Assembly: GCA_023140195.1 (NCBI GenBank)
Contig: JAGLME010000024.1
Location: 107,583-171,582 of the forward strand
Direction of reading: 5' to 3'
DNA length: 64,000 nucleotides
Source of the DNA: Thermoplasmata archaeon
GTDB taxonomy: Archaea; Thermoplasmatota; Thermoplasmata; RBG-16-68-12; SOIM01
The notes below the pieces were generated by a model. It was not told the DNA's origin. It saw only the letters and a program-made list of their open reading frames with translations, and searched no databases. How positions within the stretch are numbered: position 1 is the stretch's first letter; every line of letters starts with the position of its first letter. Positions 28,338-38,574 of this stretch are shown piece after piece. A program made the position numbers and the translations under genes.

Positions 28338-30767
28338 CTATCTGATTACCTCGATCCTCGACTCCTGCTCCGGGGTCATGTTTATCCTTATCTGGCCCTG
28401 GAACCTGTCAGCGACCTCCACCAAATGAGTTATCAGAATGATCTTATCAAAGAACTCCCCCATGTTGAACAGCTTCTGTACGAACAGGTCCCTGTTGGTC
28501 TCGGTATCCAGTGAACCCAGATCCCCCTCATCTATGAAAAGCGTCTTCATCCTTCCATATGTCCTGCCCACTTGCGGCATGCTGGCCAGTTCCTTCGCTA
28601 TCGCGAATCTCAAAGCCGCATTTATCTGCGTCCTCTCACCGCCGCTGAACTCCGCCACATCATGCCATTTGGCGTCAGGACCCTCCACTTCTATCTTCAC
28701 GCCATAACCGCGATCTTCCTCATGCGTCCTCAACTGCACCCGGCTGAACCTCCCATCCGTCAGCTCCGACAGGTTCTGGGAAGTTTCAATCTCCAACGTC
28801 GGCAATAACTGGTTAATCGCGTACATCACCACACCTTTCCGGTGCAGTATGTTGTCCTTGAGGATCGAGTACACCTCGCTCTTGGCTCTCAGCTCCTCTG
28901 TCTCCTTCTCCACATCTGCAAGCTTCTTGGTATCCGCTTCCAGCTCGGTTATCCTCTTCTGTAGCTCCTCGATCTTGACCTTCATTCCGTGAATATCCCT
29001 GTCCAGTCCCTTCTCTTTGGTTCTGAGCTCTTCCAGCTTCTCCCTGTTCTTCTCGTACTTCTCTTCGGCGACCTTCTTCTCCTTCTCACGCTCTTCCGCC
29101 TCTTTCAGGGCCTTCTCTTCCTTCTCCTTCTGGGAGTTGAGCTCTTCCAGGAGCTTGGTGACATCGCCCATCTTCTCGAGTCCTGCCCTTGCGTCTTCCA
29201 GTTCCTCTTTCTTGTCCTGCAGTTCATCGATCTGTGGAGCTATCTCTCCTAGTCTCTGCTCTTTCTTCTCGTCGAAACCGACCTTCCCGACTTCTTCAGT
29301 GAGACCCTCAATGTCCTGCTCGATCTTGAAGGCAGATTCATCGCGCCTCTTCTTCTCTTCTTCTATGAGCCCCCTCATATCCGAGACGTTCTCTTCGATC
29401 TCGGTGAGCACAAACGAGTCCTTGCTGATTCCTGAGACCTTCTCGGTGACCGCCTTGAGCTCCTTTTCCGCTTCCGTTCGTTCCGTTTTGATGGTGTCAA
29501 TGATATCCTTCTGATTCTTGAGCCAGTCAATCTCCTTCTTGATCCTGTCGATCCTCTCGGTCAGCGAACCTTCCTTTCTCAAGAGGCCAAATGCTTCTTC
29601 TTCTCCTATGTCAGTTGATAACGATGCGATTCTCTCCCTTTGCTCCTTCACCCTCTTGTTGAACGACGCGACCTTCTCCTGGAACTCGCTTTCTATGTTT
29701 CCCTTCTGGTTGTTATGGAGCTCCAGTTGCTTCTTCAGTGAGGCGCTCTTCTGCTCCAGCTTCGTGAGCTTCTCCCTCTCCGCGACCAGTTTGTCGTAGT
29801 TCTTCACGTCCTTCTCGAGCGTCTTCACCTTCCCTTTCAGCTCTTTGGAGTCCTTGCTTTCCAGTTCCTTTCTCTCGATCTTCTGGATGAGGTCCTCTAT
29901 CGTCCTCTTTTTGTTCTCTATCTGGTCCACCAGTTTGACATAATCCTCATGGTCGTTCTCCGACCTCTTGAACTTCTCATCGGCGACCAGCAACTCCTTC
30001 TTGACGTTGTCCAGCTTCTCCTTCCCGAAATCGAACTTCTCCTGCCTTTCTTTCAGATCTTCCTTGAACTCCGGCAGTTTGGCTGTGCCCTCTCTCCTGA
30101 CCAGCATCTCCCTCTCTGAGGTCTCTATCTCCCTTCTGGCCTCTCTGAACTTCTTCTTCGCGAGCTCCTGCGCCTTCTCGAACGTCTCCAACCGGAACAG
30201 CTTCTGGAATATCTCCAGCCTCTTCGAACCGCTCTCGGCTCCGAGTTCCTTCATCTCCTCCTGCCGGACGAAGGTGGAGTTCCTGAAGCCGTCGTAGTCC
30301 AGGCCGATGATGTCCTTGATGATCGCTTCGAGTTCGGGTATCTTGCCCCCTATGAGGTTGCCGTCCTTGTAGAGCTCCAGGTAGGTCGAACCGTTGGTAG
30401 CGACCCCCCTTCTCACCTCGTACCTATTGCCGGCTTGATGGAACACCAGCTTGACGTGTCCGCCGTTCTTGACGATGTCCGTGATCTTGATGCCCGATAT
30501 GTCCGTTCTTGATGTTCTCTTGTACAGTGCGAAAGTGATCGCATCCAGGATCGATGTCTTGCCTGAACCTGTTTTTCCGGTGATGACAGTGAACTTCTCG
30601 GGGAATCTCAGCGGAGGATCGGTCCTGTCCACGTAACGCATGAACCCGCTCATCTCCAACTCCTCGATTACGAAACCCTCGCCCGTCTCGGCCACAATCA
30701 CCGGGGCGACCTCTTCCTTGATGAACGACTCTTCCTCTTCCTTCCCGAACGACTCCAGAGGCCTCAA
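28338..30767 (-). CDS. rad50: Rad50-like SMC ATPase, no cysteine/zinc hook
   Basis: Walker A GKTGSGKTSILDAI, signature FSGGERTQINAALRFAIA, Walker B TLFIDEGDLGSLD, long coiled coil; no Cys in translation. Confidence 0.93.
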   Translation of the reverse strand: MRPLESFGKEEEESFIKEEVAPVIVAETGEGFVIEELEMSGFMRYVDRTDPPLRFPEKFTVITGKTGSGKTSILDAITFALYKRTSRTDISGIKITDIVKNGGHVKLVFHQAGNRYEVRRGVATNGSTYLELYKDGNLIGGKIPELEAIIKDIIGLDYDGFRNSTFVRQEEMKELGAESGSKRLEIFQKLFRLETFEKAQELAKKKFREARREIETSEREMLVRREGTAKLPEFKEDLKERQEKFDFGKEKLDNVKKELLVADEKFKRSENDHEDYVKLVDQIENKKRTIEDLIQKIERKELESKDSKELKGKVKTLEKDVKNYDKLVAEREKLTKLEQKSASLKKQLELHNNQKGNIESEFQEKVASFNKRVKEQRERIASLSTDIGEEEAFGLLRKEGSLTERIDRIKKEIDWLKNQKDIIDTIKTERTEAEKELKAVTEKVSGISKDSFVLTEIEENVSDMRGLIEEEKKRRDESAFKIEQDIEGLTEEVGKVGFDEKKEQRLGEIAPQIDELQDKKEELEDARAGLEKMGDVTKLLEELNSQKEKEEKALKEAEEREKEKKVAEEKYEKNREKLEELRTKEKGLDRDIHGMKVKIEELQKRITELEADTKKLADVEKETEELRAKSEVYSILKDNILHRKGVVMYAINQLLPTLEIETSQNLSELTDGRFSRVQLRTHEEDRGYGVKIEVEGPDAKWHDVAEFSGGERTQINAALRFAIAKELASMPQVGRTYGRMKTLFIDEGDLGSLDTETNRDLFVQKLFNMGEFFDKIILITHLVEVADRFQGQIRINMTPEQESRIEVIR

Positions 30768-31960
30768 TTGAGCACCTCCCTGAGCATGGCCTCGCCTTCA
30801 TCCAGCAGCTCATTCTTCTTCGGATGATCGTCGTAGTTCAGTACCACGAAGTCCCTGAACAGTTGAAGCGGGTCCAGTGTGAAGTCCACGATGCCGACCT
30901 TCTCTACCTTCTCCTCCTTCCAGCTGGCTCCGTAATGGAACGAATCCTTGAGTTTCGCGGATATCCTGTTCTCATCTATCCTCGCCCTCATGCCCTCTTT
31001 GGAGATGACCTCGAGCCGGATCATGGCGTCCCCGATGTCCGCGGGGATCATGTCCAGGATGTCCTCTGTTGGGTTCTCTGAATCCGTGATATCAATTGAG
31101 ATCTTCAACATCGGTCTTGTTTTGAGCTTCTCGAACTCCCATTGCTTTGTGTCGGTATCTATCGTGATGAAGCCCTTGTCGTCCTCCCTCTCGCCCCAGT
31201 CTATCCTTTCCGGCGCGCCGGTGTAGATTATCAGCGGCTTCTTGGAAACGACCTGATGCAGGTGGATGTGGCCGAAGACGGTGATGTCGATGTCGTCCGG
31301 GATCATCTCTTTGGCGAACGAGAACTCGTTGGGCAGGTGCTCGATGTGGGTCGTGCTGCTGATCTTTGCTCCTTCGACGTAGAAGTGCCCGAGGAGGATT
31401 TTGAAATCTGCATCCATTTGCCTGGATTTCTCTGCCATCCATTCTTTCCAGATCTTTCTTGCGAGCTCGTACGCCTGCTCTCTCGGGACATCCTCCCCGA
31501 GCTTCTCCTTGACCCTTTGTACGACCTGCTCAGGATGTAGGTATGGTATGATGAGGAAGCCCACTTTCTTGGAGTCGATCTCAACAACTTGAGTGGTCGG
31601 CTCTCTGAAGACTTCAACATTGGAATAACCTCTGAAGTCGTCCAGTGAGGTGCTCCTCGCAGTGCTCCTCGGTTGATCGTGGTTGCCGGCCAGTATCCAG
31701 GTTTCGATGCCCTTTTCCTCAAGCGGTTCTACGACATCCTTTCTAACGAGCTCTCTGAAAGCGGGTGCGACGTGGGTCCTGTCGAACAGATCCCCGAGGA
31801 TTATGAACAAGGGAGAATCAGCCTCCATTGCATGCTTCGCAGCCAATGAGAAGTTCTTGTGGAGGTCCATCGCCCTCTCGGAAATGCCGGTATCTGGGTC
31901 GACCTTGAAGCCGAAGTTCATGCCTTCGTGGACATCTCCGACGAGAACGATTTGGGGCAT
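30764..31960 (-). CDS. mre11: Mre11-like nuclease
   Basis: MPQIVLVGDVHEG, FIILGDLFDR, WILAGNHDQPRS, VFGHIHLHQV; overlaps rad50 start. Confidence 0.93.
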   Translation of the reverse strand: MPQIVLVGDVHEGMNFGFKVDPDTGISERAMDLHKNFSLAAKHAMEADSPLFIILGDLFDRTHVAPAFRELVRKDVVEPLEEKGIETWILAGNHDQPRSTARSTSLDDFRGYSNVEVFREPTTQVVEIDSKKVGFLIIPYLHPEQVVQRVKEKLGEDVPREQAYELARKIWKEWMAEKSRQMDADFKILLGHFYVEGAKISSTTHIEHLPNEFSFAKEMIPDDIDITVFGHIHLHQVVSKKPLIIYTGAPERIDWGEREDDKGFITIDTDTKQWEFEKLKTRPMLKISIDITDSENPTEDILDMIPADIGDAMIRLEVISKEGMRARIDENRISAKLKDSFHYGASWKEEKVEKVGIVDFTLDPLQLFRDFVVLNYDDHPKKNELLDEGEAMLREVLN

Positions 31961-32094
31961 TAGAGGGGATATCGCGCTTGCGTAATTAACCCCTTTGGCA
32001 AACCATTTTGAATGGATGGAACTCCTGTTTACGTGGATTCGTCCAAAAACTATTTTAGGCTCCAACACCGCTTAGTTATGAGGGTGCTGAGTGC

Positions 32095-35000
32095 GTGAGA
32101 GGTAGGAAAGCAAGCGTTGTATTGGTTATTGTTGTCATCTTGAGCTCGTTCTCGGTACTTGTAGCGATACTCCCTGAGAATTCGAGGGCAGCCACTCTTT
32201 TTGTTGGCGGGATTGGACCTGGGAACTACACAACCATCCAAAGTGGGATTGATGCGGCCAATTCTGGAGATATTGTCTACGTTTACAACGGGACATACTA
32301 TGAGAACGTCATTGTCAATAAGACCCTGTCTCTCGTGGGGGAGAGCCGTAATACGACAACAATCGACGGCGGCGCAAACGGTGACGCCGTCAACGTGACC
32401 GAGGATTGGGTAAACTTGACGGGATTCCTCGTGAAGGCTGGTTTGGGAAACGCAGGGATACTGCTCTATCACGTCAAGAACTGCAACATCTCCTTCAACA
32501 ATGTGCGAGGAACCTCCGTAGGCATCTCGATTGAATACTCTGACGACAATCACATCACCAACAACACGGTCTCCAATAACTCCTACGGCATCTATGTGGA
32601 GTATTCAGACCATATCATCTTGTCAAACAACACTGTTTCTGGCAGCTTTTGGTATGGCTTGGTCTCCGAATGGTCAAATGAGAGTACATTTGTCGACAAC
32701 ACTGTCGTCTTTGGTGAACTGTACGGGATGAGTTTCTGGTTGACTAACGACAGTACGATCTCCAACAACAACGTATCCTCAAACAAATATGATGGATTCG
32801 AATTCTATGAATGTAGCAATAACACATTAGATGGCAACTACGCTTCTTCGAACGAGAACTTCGGCATGAACCTAGACTTTTCAAGTTACTTCATAGTCAC
32901 AGATAACGAACTGATTGAGAACGGAGTGGCACTGGGAGGCGACCTGCTCGAACATTGGAACACCCACATCATTGATGTAACCAATACCGTCAATGGAAAA
33001 CCCCTCTATTACTGGAAGAACAGGACAGGGGGAACCGTACCTCTTGGGGCTGGGGAGGTCATATTGGCAAATTCGACTGGCGTCAGCGTGAACAATCAGA
33101 CTCTTTACAACTGCTCTATTGGCGTCGAGCTTGGTTTCTCTCATGGAAACACACTGGTTGACAACAACATCTCCGATGACACTGACAGATACGGGATCTA
33201 CTCATGGGCCTCTGATCACAATGTCTACGCCGACAATGATTTCCTTGGCGCCCGAATGGCTATCTTGCTGGCTTCTTCCGACAACAACACCATCAGCGGA
33301 AACACAATCAACTCGAGCTTAGGAGGTGGAATCATCCTACCCTTCTCAGATTCCAATGACGTTTTCGGTAACAACATCTCAGGTAGTGGTTACGGCATTG
33401 AGACCGAACTTTCGAATGACAACTTCATTAGCGGCAACAATGTCTCGAACAATGAACGTGGCATCTACCTCGTTGAATGCCACAATTGCACAGTCTCCCA
33501 TAATACTGTTACAGACAACCGACGCGAGGGCATCAGGCACAGCCATTCAAATGACGGGATAATCGAGAACAACAGCGTATCAAACAATCCATTCGGCATA
33601 TTGGTCGTTGACTCTCACCGCAACATCATGGCCAACAATGTTGCTACCTTGAATGACATGGGCCTCTTGTTCCTCCAGCGTTGCAGCAACAATACCATAT
33701 CGAACCACAGCGTCCAGTTGAACAACGAAGAAGGAATACTCATCGGGATTCACAGCTACCATAACCTGATCGTTGACAGTAACGTCTCAAGCAACTTGAA
33801 CGGGATACTTCTTTTCGACGCGCATCTCAATACGATTGACAACAACACAGTCATGGAGAATTCGGACGGCGGAATCAGCATCGTTGGATCGAGCGGCCAT
33901 AATACGATTGTGAGGAACACCATATCGAGGAATGCTTGGGGAATGAAGGTCAACGCGACTTCTATCAACAACACCATCTTTCACAACAACTTCATCGAGA
34001 ATCTGAACCAAGCCTATGATTTTGAGTCAAATTTCTGGGATGACGGCTATCCATCAGGCGGGAACTACTGGAGCGATTATGCGGGCATCGACACAATGAA
34101 TGGTCCCAATCAGAACCAGCCCGGAAGCGATGGAATCGGCGACACCCCTTACGACATCGACTTCGACAGCCAGGACAGATATCCTCTAATGAACCCGGTA
34201 GCCCAATCTCCCGTATTCCCACCTTCAGCACCTCAGAATCTTTCAGCCTCAGCGGGTGATCAGAACGTCACCCTAACCTGGGAGGCTCCCGCTCTTGACG
34301 GTAATTCCTCCATCACGAATTACAGGATATTTCGGGGACCCTCACCAGGCACAGAACTATCCCTCGCAGAGGTTGGAAATCTCCTTACGTACACGGACAC
34401 GTTCTTGTTGACGAACGGACAGACATACTATTACGTCGTAACAGCAAAGAACGCAATCGGGGAAGGGCCGATTTCAAATGAGGTCAATGCCACTCCGACA
34501 TCCGTTCCAGGGACTCCTTTCATTCGTTCGGCGACTCTTGGCGGGAGCGATCATGAGCATGTAGTTCTCAACTGGACGCTCTCGTTTGACGACGGTTCTG
34601 GTCAGAACTCGGTCGTTGAATACAGGATTCATAGACACACCATCTTTGATGCGACCGGTGCCAGTTACGGGCTCATCGCCTCGGTGCCCAGTGGGACATC
34701 GGAGTTCATCGATAATCTTGCAGGTGAAGGCGATCCCAATGACTACTTCTATCGGGTGTGTGCCGTGGATTTGAATGACCGAACGAGTTGCGCCCAGCAT
34801 CAAATGGGAAAATTCACACAACCTCTCTCGAAGGGACCTGCATTGGTTTCTTTCCCATTGTATCAATTGGATTCAACTCTAGAGGTGGTTCTGCAAACGG
34901 TATCTTATGACAAAGCATGGTCTTACGACTCTTTGACTCGAGAATGGGAATCCTTCGCGGAGTCGAAACCCTACGGTGCCAGTTTACTAGACGTATACGT

Positions 35001-35301
35001 CTTCACGGGAATCTGGATTGATGTTGCTGAGGACTCGAACTTCACGGTTGCCGGTATCGTGCCAGATCAAACTATGATTCAATTGAAAGCCGGCTGGAAC
35101 CTCCTCGGTTTCCCTTCATTCAACACAACATACGCGGTAGGGGACCTGAAGGCCGAAACAGGGGCGACAAGGGTGGAAGGCTATGACCCATCTTCTCCTC
35201 CGTACTTCCTGAGGGAATTGCAGGACTCGGACATTCTTCAGGCCGGAGAAGGTTACTGGATCCATGTGCCCCTAAACGTGATCTGGACGGTCCAAAACTA
35301 G
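32095..35301 (+). CDS. NosD-like right-handed beta-helix surface protein with FN3 domain
   Basis: GNYTTIQSGIDAANSGDIVYVYNGTYYENV and repeated NNTVSNN coils; GTG start, signal peptide. Confidence 0.85.
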   Translation: MRGRKASVVLVIVVILSSFSVLVAILPENSRAATLFVGGIGPGNYTTIQSGIDAANSGDIVYVYNGTYYENVIVNKTLSLVGESRNTTTIDGGANGDAVNVTEDWVNLTGFLVKAGLGNAGILLYHVKNCNISFNNVRGTSVGISIEYSDDNHITNNTVSNNSYGIYVEYSDHIILSNNTVSGSFWYGLVSEWSNESTFVDNTVVFGELYGMSFWLTNDSTISNNNVSSNKYDGFEFYECSNNTLDGNYASSNENFGMNLDFSSYFIVTDNELIENGVALGGDLLEHWNTHIIDVTNTVNGKPLYYWKNRTGGTVPLGAGEVILANSTGVSVNNQTLYNCSIGVELGFSHGNTLVDNNISDDTDRYGIYSWASDHNVYADNDFLGARMAILLASSDNNTISGNTINSSLGGGIILPFSDSNDVFGNNISGSGYGIETELSNDNFISGNNVSNNERGIYLVECHNCTVSHNTVTDNRREGIRHSHSNDGIIENNSVSNNPFGILVVDSHRNIMANNVATLNDMGLLFLQRCSNNTISNHSVQLNNEEGILIGIHSYHNLIVDSNVSSNLNGILLFDAHLNTIDNNTVMENSDGGISIVGSSGHNTIVRNTISRNAWGMKVNATSINNTIFHNNFIENLNQAYDFESNFWDDGYPSGGNYWSDYAGIDTMNGPNQNQPGSDGIGDTPYDIDFDSQDRYPLMNPVAQSPVFPPSAPQNLSASAGDQNVTLTWEAPALDGNSSITNYRIFRGPSPGTELSLAEVGNLLTYTDTFLLTNGQTYYYVVTAKNAIGEGPISNEVNATPTSVPGTPFIRSATLGGSDHEHVVLNWTLSFDDGSGQNSVVEYRIHRHTIFDATGASYGLIASVPSGTSEFIDNLAGEGDPNDYFYRVCAVDLNDRTSCAQHQMGKFTQPLSKGPALVSFPLYQLDSTLEVVLQTVSYDKAWSYDSLTREWESFAESKPYGASLLDVYVFTGIWIDVAEDSNFTVAGIVPDQTMIQLKAGWNLLGFPSFNTTYAVGDLKAETGATRVEGYDPSSPPYFLRELQDSDILQAGEGYWIHVPLNVIWTVQN

Positions 35302-35370
35302 GGTCTTACGATGGAGTTACCAAAACAGTTAATAATGACCCATCACAGATTCAATAGGGGAGATGACTAG

Positions 35371-38300
35371 GTGGGCAGAACAAAGGGCTTCAGCTTTCTC
35401 ATCGTTACGCTCGTCTCCATGAGCACCTTTTCCATGACAATATCCCTCATCCCGGACCATGCCAGTGCCAGCACACTCTTCGTGGGCGGAGGCGGTCCAG
35501 GGAACTATTCGGTCATTCAAACCGCAATGGACGACGCCAACCCAGGAGACACGGTCTTCGTTTACAGCGGGATATACCACGAACAATTAGTTTTCAGAAA
35601 ACCCTTGAAGTTGATGGGAGAGGACAGGGACACCACCATAATCAACGGCAGCTTTATCGGGGACGTCATCAACATAACTGTGGAATGGGCAAGTATCACC
35701 GGGTTCTCAATCGTGAGCGCTCGATTCTCTTTGGGCAGTTCCGGGATCGAACTTTGGTTCGCAAACCACACCAACATCTCGAACAACATCATCACTCAAT
35801 GCTACGATGGCATTGCCATGTGGTACTCCAATTTCACCACTTTCGAGAACAATATCGTCCACAATACCTCTGACGCCATCTTTCTGAAGCACTCTTACAA
35901 CAACACAATCGCCAACAACAACGCCTCCCATAACGACCTGGGGATCTATGTATCGATGTTCAGTAGCTGGAACAAGATAATCAACAACAGCGCAACCCAC
36001 AATTACGAAGGCATCCATATAGAGTTCTCCCGCCACAACTACATCTCCGGTAATTCAGTGTACTCAAACAACCAATATGGCTTCTTCATCGTGGCATCCG
36101 ATGACAACATGGTCGTCAACAACACTCTGGGGGACAGCGAAGGCCTCTACATGGGGGGTACGCTCCGCAATTACGTTGCCAACAACAACGGGGGGTATTT
36201 CTATTCCCAATACTCAAACTGGAACACCATCTACCGTAACAACTTCTCCTCGAACCGCGGGAACAATATGATGATTGCAGAATCCCAATGGAATGTGATC
36301 TCTGAGAACAATGTGTCGTCAAGCGAGATCGGTGCCGGCATTAGCCTTTCCTACTCCCATAACAACACCGTCCATCATAACCTCGCTTCCTGGAATGGGT
36401 ACCACGGCATCGTTTTGGTCGGGCTTCACAACAACGTTCATGACAACACCATAGTGGGGAATCAGGACCACGGGATAAGCATCTCAGGTGACCTGAACAG
36501 GATCGAGAACAATGTGATATCCTTCAACACGAACTCGGGAGTTTACTCATACCGCTCCCATAACAACACCATCTCCACGAACACGATCTCCAACAACGAT
36601 GCGGGTATAACAATAGAACGCGGCGTGCATCACACGCTCACGATGAACAGCATGACATCGAACGGAATCGTCCTGCTTGGTGATGAGCGGAGACAATGGA
36701 ACAGCCACAGCATCGGTACTTCCAACATGGTGAATGGGAAACCCGTGTATTACTGGAAGAATCGAACATCGGGGACCGTTCCACCCACTGCGGGACAGGT
36801 GATCCTGGCCAACTGCAGCGGGGTATCGGTGAGGAATCAGATCCTGGTCGACAGCACCATCGGCATCCAGCTGGGCTTCTCCTCTGGAATCACCATTGCT
36901 GAGAACTCGCCATCGCATCACTCCCGAGATGGAGCCGCCGTCTGGTATTCTAACTTCATCACGTTCAATGGGAATGATGTCTCTAACAACAGCTATGGAG
37001 TCTCCAGTCATTTCAGCAACAACATTGCCATTGTTGACAATGACATCTCTTACAATGTGAATGGAATATACAATGAAGAATCCGAGGATTTGACGATCGC
37101 AGACAACCGCGTTATCTACAACGGCATGGGCATCTACTTGGAGAGTTCGATCGGCATCATTGCCAGGAACAACATCACCAACAACGACAATGGCGTGTAC
37201 CTCAAATCGTCAGCTCCGTGTTTCGTCTATCATAATAATTTCAGTCATAATCTCCAGCAAGCCGGGGACACCTCCGTGAACCAGTGGGATAATGGTTACC
37301 CCTCCGGAGGCAACTGGTGGAGCGACTACACCGGAGTTGACAACAGGAGCGGACCCAACCAGAACATACCCGGTGCCGATGGAATTGGAGATACGCCGTA
37401 CCAGATTATTGGCCCGATCGAGACCAAGGACAGGTATCCGTTGAATCCTGTTCCCCCACCCCCACCGCCGGAGAATCTCAAGACCAGTCTTTACGATGGA
37501 GAACACATACTCCTGAACTGGACGGCCCCACAAGCTCCAAATGTCAACTACTATCTTATCTACCGGAGCACCGACCAGAGAGAGTTCGACTTCTGGAACC
37601 CAATCCATAATACTTCTAATGACCCCAGACCACGCAGGACCTATTGGTTCGACCCGAATGCGGCCAATACAACGGCTCCCGTAGAATACTACTACACGGT
37701 GAGGGCGGTCTACAGACCTGGAGCCGAGAGCGTCACAAGCAACACCGCTGGCAAGTGGACCAAACACTTCTCCACTGGCTACAATACCTTCTCACTTCCT
37801 CTCGAGCCCTTCGTCATCCACAATGTCAGTTGGTACGTGAACGACATGGTCAACGCGACCATGATCAGGTGGATGAACCCATCGGGTCACTGGGTGACCC
37901 ACGTCCTCGGAATGGGGAATGGGATGAATGACACGATAGTTGAGCCCGGCGTCGGATATGAGGTCCACTTCAGCTCTAGCTCAACCTATACGTTCTGCGG
38001 ACAGCCAGCATCGATGATCAGGTTCCAGGATCGGATATGGGACTCCGTGAATTTCAGGAAGAGCCTTACCGCCCAGCAGGTCGGGAACGACATAACCCTC
38101 ACATGGGACCTTCTGCCAGGGGCGAGCGAGTTCTGGATATTCAGATCGGATCAAAGGGACGGTCTGCACGACTTCAGCCTTCAGGCGGAGGCGGTGGTTC
38201 CGTCGACCCAGAGCTCCTGGACGGACGTTGGCGTTCTCACAGCCGAGAAAGAGGTCTACTACATGATCATGCCCATGGATTCCGGGGGGAACTACGGCAG

Positions 38301-38574
38301 CAGCACTTACAGTGTTGGAGTCATTATCTTGGATTTTGCATCTCCCCAGACGTCGTTTGCGGTGCCCCTGGAGACCGTGGAGACACATACCTTGGACTGG
38401 TACTGTGACCGGATCCCGAACATCGCTGGGATAGCATTCATGATATCTGGACTGTGGAAGTTCCACGCATACGAGATGCCAGCAGGAGTGTATGATCCAC
38501 AGGCGGTGCAGGCCGAGGGGTATCAGTTATCATTGATCACCGGCAAGCCGAGCTTGACGTTCATTGGTTATTGA
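35371..38574 (+). CDS. NosD-like beta-helix surface protein, tandem paralog of the preceding gene
   Basis: Same N-terminal and YYWKNRT.GTVP...G.VILAN.(T/S)GVSV modules. Confidence 0.85.
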   Translation: MGRTKGFSFLIVTLVSMSTFSMTISLIPDHASASTLFVGGGGPGNYSVIQTAMDDANPGDTVFVYSGIYHEQLVFRKPLKLMGEDRDTTIINGSFIGDVINITVEWASITGFSIVSARFSLGSSGIELWFANHTNISNNIITQCYDGIAMWYSNFTTFENNIVHNTSDAIFLKHSYNNTIANNNASHNDLGIYVSMFSSWNKIINNSATHNYEGIHIEFSRHNYISGNSVYSNNQYGFFIVASDDNMVVNNTLGDSEGLYMGGTLRNYVANNNGGYFYSQYSNWNTIYRNNFSSNRGNNMMIAESQWNVISENNVSSSEIGAGISLSYSHNNTVHHNLASWNGYHGIVLVGLHNNVHDNTIVGNQDHGISISGDLNRIENNVISFNTNSGVYSYRSHNNTISTNTISNNDAGITIERGVHHTLTMNSMTSNGIVLLGDERRQWNSHSIGTSNMVNGKPVYYWKNRTSGTVPPTAGQVILANCSGVSVRNQILVDSTIGIQLGFSSGITIAENSPSHHSRDGAAVWYSNFITFNGNDVSNNSYGVSSHFSNNIAIVDNDISYNVNGIYNEESEDLTIADNRVIYNGMGIYLESSIGIIARNNITNNDNGVYLKSSAPCFVYHNNFSHNLQQAGDTSVNQWDNGYPSGGNWWSDYTGVDNRSGPNQNIPGADGIGDTPYQIIGPIETKDRYPLNPVPPPPPPENLKTSLYDGEHILLNWTAPQAPNVNYYLIYRSTDQREFDFWNPIHNTSNDPRPRRTYWFDPNAANTTAPVEYYYTVRAVYRPGAESVTSNTAGKWTKHFSTGYNTFSLPLEPFVIHNVSWYVNDMVNATMIRWMNPSGHWVTHVLGMGNGMNDTIVEPGVGYEVHFSSSSTYTFCGQPASMIRFQDRIWDSVNFRKSLTAQQVGNDITLTWDLLPGASEFWIFRSDQRDGLHDFSLQAEAVVPSTQSSWTDVGVLTAEKEVYYMIMPMDSGGNYGSSTYSVGVIILDFASPQTSFAVPLETVETHTLDWYCDRIPNIAGIAFMISGLWKFHAYEMPAGVYDPQAVQAEGYQLSLITGKPSLTFIGY

